Source: Dipetalonema caudispina (Eukaryota > Nematoda > Chromadorea > Rhabditida > Onchocercidae). From it: DNA of 64,000 nt. Positions 59,501 to 64,000 of the stretch are shown piece after piece. Position numbers and translations under genes: made by a program. The notes beneath the pieces are model-generated. The model saw only the letters and a list, made by a program, of their open reading frames with translations, ran no database searches and was not told the origin of the DNA. The stretch spans positions 1 through 64,000 of the forward strand of contig JABVXV010000311.1 of the NCBI GenBank assembly GCA_013365325.1. Reading direction: 5' to 3'. The stretch's first letter is position 1. Every line of letters begins with the position of its first letter.

Positions 59501-60445
59501 ATGTCACACGTCAGTCAAAAAGGTCATTGGATTCCCATACACTTATCCATCTCTTACTCATTCAACTTATTCCTTATCTCAAGTACATCAGTCGGGAACG
59601 ATACTAGCGATGGGAAAAAGCTTATGTTGTACAAAAATTTTGAACTCGTCAAAATTTTATCTGATTGAATTGCTTACTCAGTAATGTTTGCTTTTAAAAT
59701 ATTTGAGAGTTTCATTAAGTTAATAAATTGAGAATAAAGCATTTATATTTAATGTCAAAAATTACAATTTATATGAACTTCGTATTCAAATTTATCTCTA
59801 GAAATAAGTGATTACTTATTTATTTAAAGTTCACATTTTTATGCTTTTGAGTTAGCAATATCTGATTTAGTAAGATGATAATAACTACTTTTAGATCACG
59901 TATTTTCCACATTTATTATGCATCATTTCTCATTGTTTTTCCCATTTTTATAGCTATTTTTTTTATTTTAATCCATTTTACCAATTTCAAATTTTAACTA
60001 ATGTTCAAAAATTTAAATTTAAAAAATTCCTCCTCTTCATTGATAATTTTAATAAATATTATTTGTTAGTCTAATGTAACTTATCAATTTTTGCAACAAA
60101 ATCTTTATTAACTACAATTTTTAACTTTCAACTAAAATTTGCTAATTTTCATAAAACTCCTCAACTAGTCAATTACAATGCATTATTTTTGCTGAAGTTT
60201 AATTCACTTAATTTATTATCTGAAATAATGAATTTAAATTATATATATATATATATATATAATGCATAGTACCTTGAGTGCCACGAGCAATGTGTACTAC
60301 GTCTCCATTTCTTTATCATATCGTCATTATTAATAGCAGTGCTAGTTAAAGCATTAAATTTGCATATGTAAAGGAATAGCATTAGCAGTTGAAGATGAAT
60401 AGATCGGTTGCCATACCACATAACATCACTATCATGAATCATCAT
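56587..60445 (-). CDS. secreted meteorin / meteorin-like family protein
   Basis: Five exons join in frame to 282 aa (human METRN 293, METRNL 311): 60445-60273, 57831-57650, 57521-57285, 57018-56923, 56747-56587. A hydrophobic signal segment lies at about 18-35 (LQLLMLFLYI core); M9 is an alternative start with a shorter n-region. The mature part has ten cysteines in the family order: HCSW (C53), NLSC, KICLR, FQKC, CGIC, AFC, IIGC, IICS and TPC near the end. Other shared points are the Gly-Gly after the first Cys block, LQWVDPIGG matching the vertebrate VEWLYPTGA region, and GFRYEV matching GFQYEL. In vertebrates these proteins are secreted factors acting on glia, neurons, immune cells and metabolism; the nematode role is unknown. 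Exon 1 lies 2.4 kb from exon 2, but the split serine codon and the CSW context support the join. The donor ending exon 3 (TTCG|GTCTG) is weak but required by frame and homology. Confidence 0.85.
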
Positions 60446-60501
60446 TAATTGCTGGAATAGATGAAATGGATCGAGAATGATCGAGAATCACCAATACAGT
60501 A

Positions 60502-60522
<21 letters not shown>
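60241..60522. repeat. two (TA)n tracts flanking meteorin exon 1
   Basis: TA dinucleotide runs at 60241-60261 and 60502-60522 lie just downstream and upstream of the first exon. Simple repeats. Confidence 0.8.
60452..60453 (-). promoter_or_regulatory. 3' splice acceptor before the meteorin-like start
   Basis: CTATTCCAG ends six bases before the ATG at 60445. It is a candidate spliced-leader site and supports this exon as the first coding exon. Confidence 0.55.
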
Positions 60523-60534
<12 letters not shown>

Positions 60535-63500
60535 TTGCTTACAAAACAAAATGCGATCTTTTATAATATACATTCCTACCTTTCGATATATTTATCTATC
60601 CTATTCTAAGATATTCATCCCGATCTCTCAGCAAACACATTTCGACCTTTCACGATACGCAACCCGATATTTTACGCAGTATGCATATCATCTTTTTACA
60701 GCATAAATCCCACCTCTACAAGCCTTTGACCACACCTACCGGAAAATTGTTTCATATCATACAAAACTATTAAATCTTTCAATTTCGAAATTGATTGTTT
60801 ATTTGTTTGTTTTAAACAACAATATGTTTATTGATATAGCAATGATAGCGAAATGTTAATTTAGCTATTAATTATCACTTCAGATTTGCATATTATTATA
60901 AATAAAGCAATAAGTGCTTTAAGAATATTGTCCATAATAAAATTCGAAATCAAAGCTTACATATGTAATATTTCATATACAATACAATCATGCTATATAC
61001 ATTTAACATTACTTTTTATTCGTTTATCTTAACTTTTTTTTTTACTTTTTACTTTACACCTATATTCTTGATTGATATCATTTATCATTATCTCTTTCAA
61101 TATCTTTCTTTTTTACCATTACTTATTAAATATTGTCACTACTTATATATCAATAATTAATATCATTATATATGCTTAATGATATCATATATATTCATGT
61201 AATTATATTCATGAGCAATTTTTCATTTTTCAAAATGTTTAATATGCAAATTCACTTTTTATTGATTTTAAGTTTTTTGAAAAGATGAAATTAACTTTGA
61301 TCAGATTATTATTGCATTGACATGGAAAAAGTTAGTTGCAATACAAAATTACTATTCATTGCTGTAATTAATGAATGAAATGACAATAAATCATTTTTTA
61401 TCTCTTCTTTTGTTCACTTTCTTTTTCCACTTTATTTTAATACCAAATAAATTTGTAGATTAAAGGCATACCTATTTTATCTAATGACGTAAACATGCAT
61501 GCATATGTATATCGACCCACGAAAACGCAGTTACAAATGTATACATATGTATAAATAATTTACAATTCAACAAATTATCTTAAAATTACCGTAGTTTTGT
61601 TGAAATTCTTTTTTTAATTGAAATTACATCTGTTAATTGTTAAATTCACTCTTGAAATTTTCATTTCCCAAAAACGAGAACTTATGTTTCGTTTTTTTTT
61701 TTTTTTTTTTTTTTTTTTTTCCTCAATGAATTAATTGATGAAAATGAATGATTATTATGAGTGATTTATATTTTATTAAAGAAAAGAAATGTCTTGAAGA
61801 AATTATTTCCAAAAATAATGTAATTGCGATAGATATGCAAATTTTAGCATTCAATTTGATAAATAGGCTATTATCACTTTGAAAGTAATTTAAAAATTTT
61901 CTCATCTGAATTTTAAATGCTTTTATATCGTGCGAAAATATCCCGGATATTATAGGAAAATATTCTGAGATATCAAAAAATTATGTTTACTATCCTGAGA
62001 GAGTGCTGTAAATGTGATAGAATGAAGGATGCCGACAAAAGATTTACAACTTCTCATCTTCAACTATAAACAATATTTTTATTATTCACAAGTTTTATCG
62101 ATAATTCACCCTTATTCTAGTTAATCAATCAAAATAGAGTCAAAATTTTTGTGACCTCGAAAATTTTCCCATACGTTGAAGATGCTTTAACTGATGGAAA
62201 ATGTAAATGTTATTTTCAAAATGTCTTAAATAGTAGTCTTTAATAAACTTTAAAATGACCTTGCCCATAAATTGATCAAAATCGATGAAAATAAATTTTT
62301 CATATAATATGAATTTATTTCAATTAAAATAATGCAAATTATTGAAGTTTTCCTGAAAAATATACATTTGCTTTTGATAGTCAATAAAAGTAATAAATGC
62401 TGAACAATCTTTCTTTTTTCGAAGTGCTCAAACAATAAGTTGAATTTGTCGAACTTTAATCTTTCTTATGGCTAAAAAAGTCTTGAATAAAAATTTCTAG
62501 TTATGAGGAAATTACTTATTATTTCTTAGTAAAAAAATTGATAATCTACCGAAAGAAACAAAATTTTCATAAATAAAAATCACTAAATCAGTCATTTAGT
62601 AAGCTTCCGTCATTTTTCATCTCTGTAATACCTAGCATTTTGGTAGAATTTTTCCTTTCTTTATCTACACAAGTTTAAACTAAAAATGAAACAGAACAAA
62701 TATATTACTCGAAAAGCGAAATTATCTATTATGCAAAAATCAAAAAAAAAAAAAAAATTTTGCGATATAATTTATTACTATTTTGGAATCCTTTTAAATT
62801 GCCAAACTGATTAATAGACGATAGTTAATGATAAAAAATAAGTGAAATTTTAAATTTTGGCTTTTTTTCAAGTCAATTATTAATTTTATCGAAAACATGA
62901 AATTTTCAAAAGAAATGGATGTAAAATTTAATTATTTGATGTGGTAGAAAGACATGGTTGGAAATATTTGTCACTACCAAATTTCTCCTATTATCAACTA
63001 TGAAAATTACCAAAAATTTTCAAATCTATGAATAGAAACTTAAAGGAAAAAGCAAATTCGAAGAATAAAAAGAAAAGAAATATTTCTTCTATTCAGTTGT
63101 TAATTTCGGCATACATCAAATCTACGAGCGCTCTTATCCAAAGGCGGTATTCTGTTTAAATTTTCCATTTTTTGAATTTCCTCGATATTTGAGAAAATTT
63201 ATGCAAACTTTCGGCTACCAATTTTCCCACACTAATTAAAAATATGCATTTGATAAGAAATACCACAGAGTATTTTGGTGAAACAATTTAAATTTTCAAT
63301 AATTTTAATGATATTTTCTCTTTTCCTACAGAACAAATATTCGTATTTTGGTACATATATTAGCACCAAAGAAGCAATATCACAGCATGATAGAGTAAAA
63401 CATTTATAATCTATTAGAGATGGTAAGAAAACATTTTAAATAAACAAGCCAAGCAAAGAAAAAAAAACTTGTTCAAATATCAATCAGTGGATAAACTACA

Positions 63501-64000
63501 AAATAATTAATGAGTATCATAATGATTGCAAATTTTAATCGTTTTTTCAAGAAAAAGAAAAGTGAATGATTGTTGGAAATCAATTAAAGTTTCAAATTTC
63601 ACAATAGGAAATAAGAGGGCAAAATGGAATGCCTAATGGGATAGGTTATTAATTAAGGAAAGATGTGAGATAATCCATTATGTCATATCTTGTGCTTTCG
63701 TTTCATATGAAAAAGAATTAAGTTTATAATTATCCATCATCGCAAACTCATTTATTTTTTAGCAATCATAGGTATGATCAAATGATCAAATCGTGTCTTA
63801 TTTCATACAAATTGATTTAATTTCTTATTTCCTTAAGCAAACAGTCATATCATGGGAAATGAAACATTTTATAATCGAGTTCGATCAAATTATTATTCAT
63901 TTGATATATTGAATTGAACGGTAAATTTTCCATTAGTTGAATGATTATTAAATTCAATTTGTGGAAAATTTTCGTAAAATTTTTTTCGATTTTTTAAAAT
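60454..64000. other. non-coding region upstream of the meteorin-like gene
   Basis: No gene is recognised. A (TA)n run, a less AT-rich block at about 60545-60740 that may hold promoter elements, and many homopolymers are present. A 21-codon stretch after an acceptor at 63097 is the only exon-like signal. Confidence 0.5.
63097..63159 (+). other. possible isolated terminal exon
   Basis: TTCTATTCAG is followed by 20 open codons and a stop, with clearly higher GC than the flanks (CTACGAGCGCTCTTATCC). The opposite strand also offers an acceptor and a short open frame here. No partner exon or family match, so this may be chance. Confidence 0.2.

Overview
The window is very AT-rich nuclear DNA from a nematode. 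The evidence is many short introns with TTTCAG/TTTTAG acceptors, a 3' splice acceptor 3 to 38 bases before every start codon (as expected for spliced-leader trans-splicing), and nematode-like protein sequences throughout. The enolase and the general composition would fit a clade III (spirurid or filarial) worm, but the sequence alone does not fix the species. I see no bacterial, viral or transposase coding sequence, no CRISPR array and no rRNA.

I rebuilt seven protein-coding genes exon by exon. About 12.3 kb, a fifth of the window, is coding. From left to right: enolase (+, 10 exons, 436 aa); a four-helix LAPTM4-like endolysosomal membrane protein with three PY motifs (+, 5 exons, 236 aa); mitochondrial DNA polymerase gamma catalytic subunit (-, 20 exons, about 1009 aa); TRAPP subunit 5 (-, 5 exons, 190 aa); a Maelstrom-family protein with a very long C-terminal tail (-, 12 exons, 936 aa); Integrator complex subunit 8 (+, 24 exons, 991 aa); and a secreted meteorin-like protein (-, 5 exons, 282 aa).

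Layout: bases 1-4460 are non-coding and hold a perfect 41-bp inverted repeat. Enolase follows, then about 14 kb of gene-poor AT-rich DNA full of homopolymer tracts and microsatellites. The centre, 23.4-54.2 kb, is gene-dense. Maelstrom, TRAPPC5 and POLG are head-to-tail on the minus strand and could share a primary transcript. Maelstrom and INTS8 are divergent across about 0.86 kb. INTS8 and the meteorin gene converge. The last 3.5 kb holds no recognised gene.

The genes do not form one pathway: glycolysis, endosome sorting, mtDNA replication, vesicle tethering, germline RNA control, snRNA processing and a secreted factor. The most noteworthy items are the Maelstrom homologue with its conserved Cys/His cluster and 540-residue tail, the ten-cysteine meteorin homologue, a GC-AG intron in INTS8, the Maelstrom-INTS8 divergent pair, and the inverted repeats. 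I found no convincing wholly new multi-gene system.
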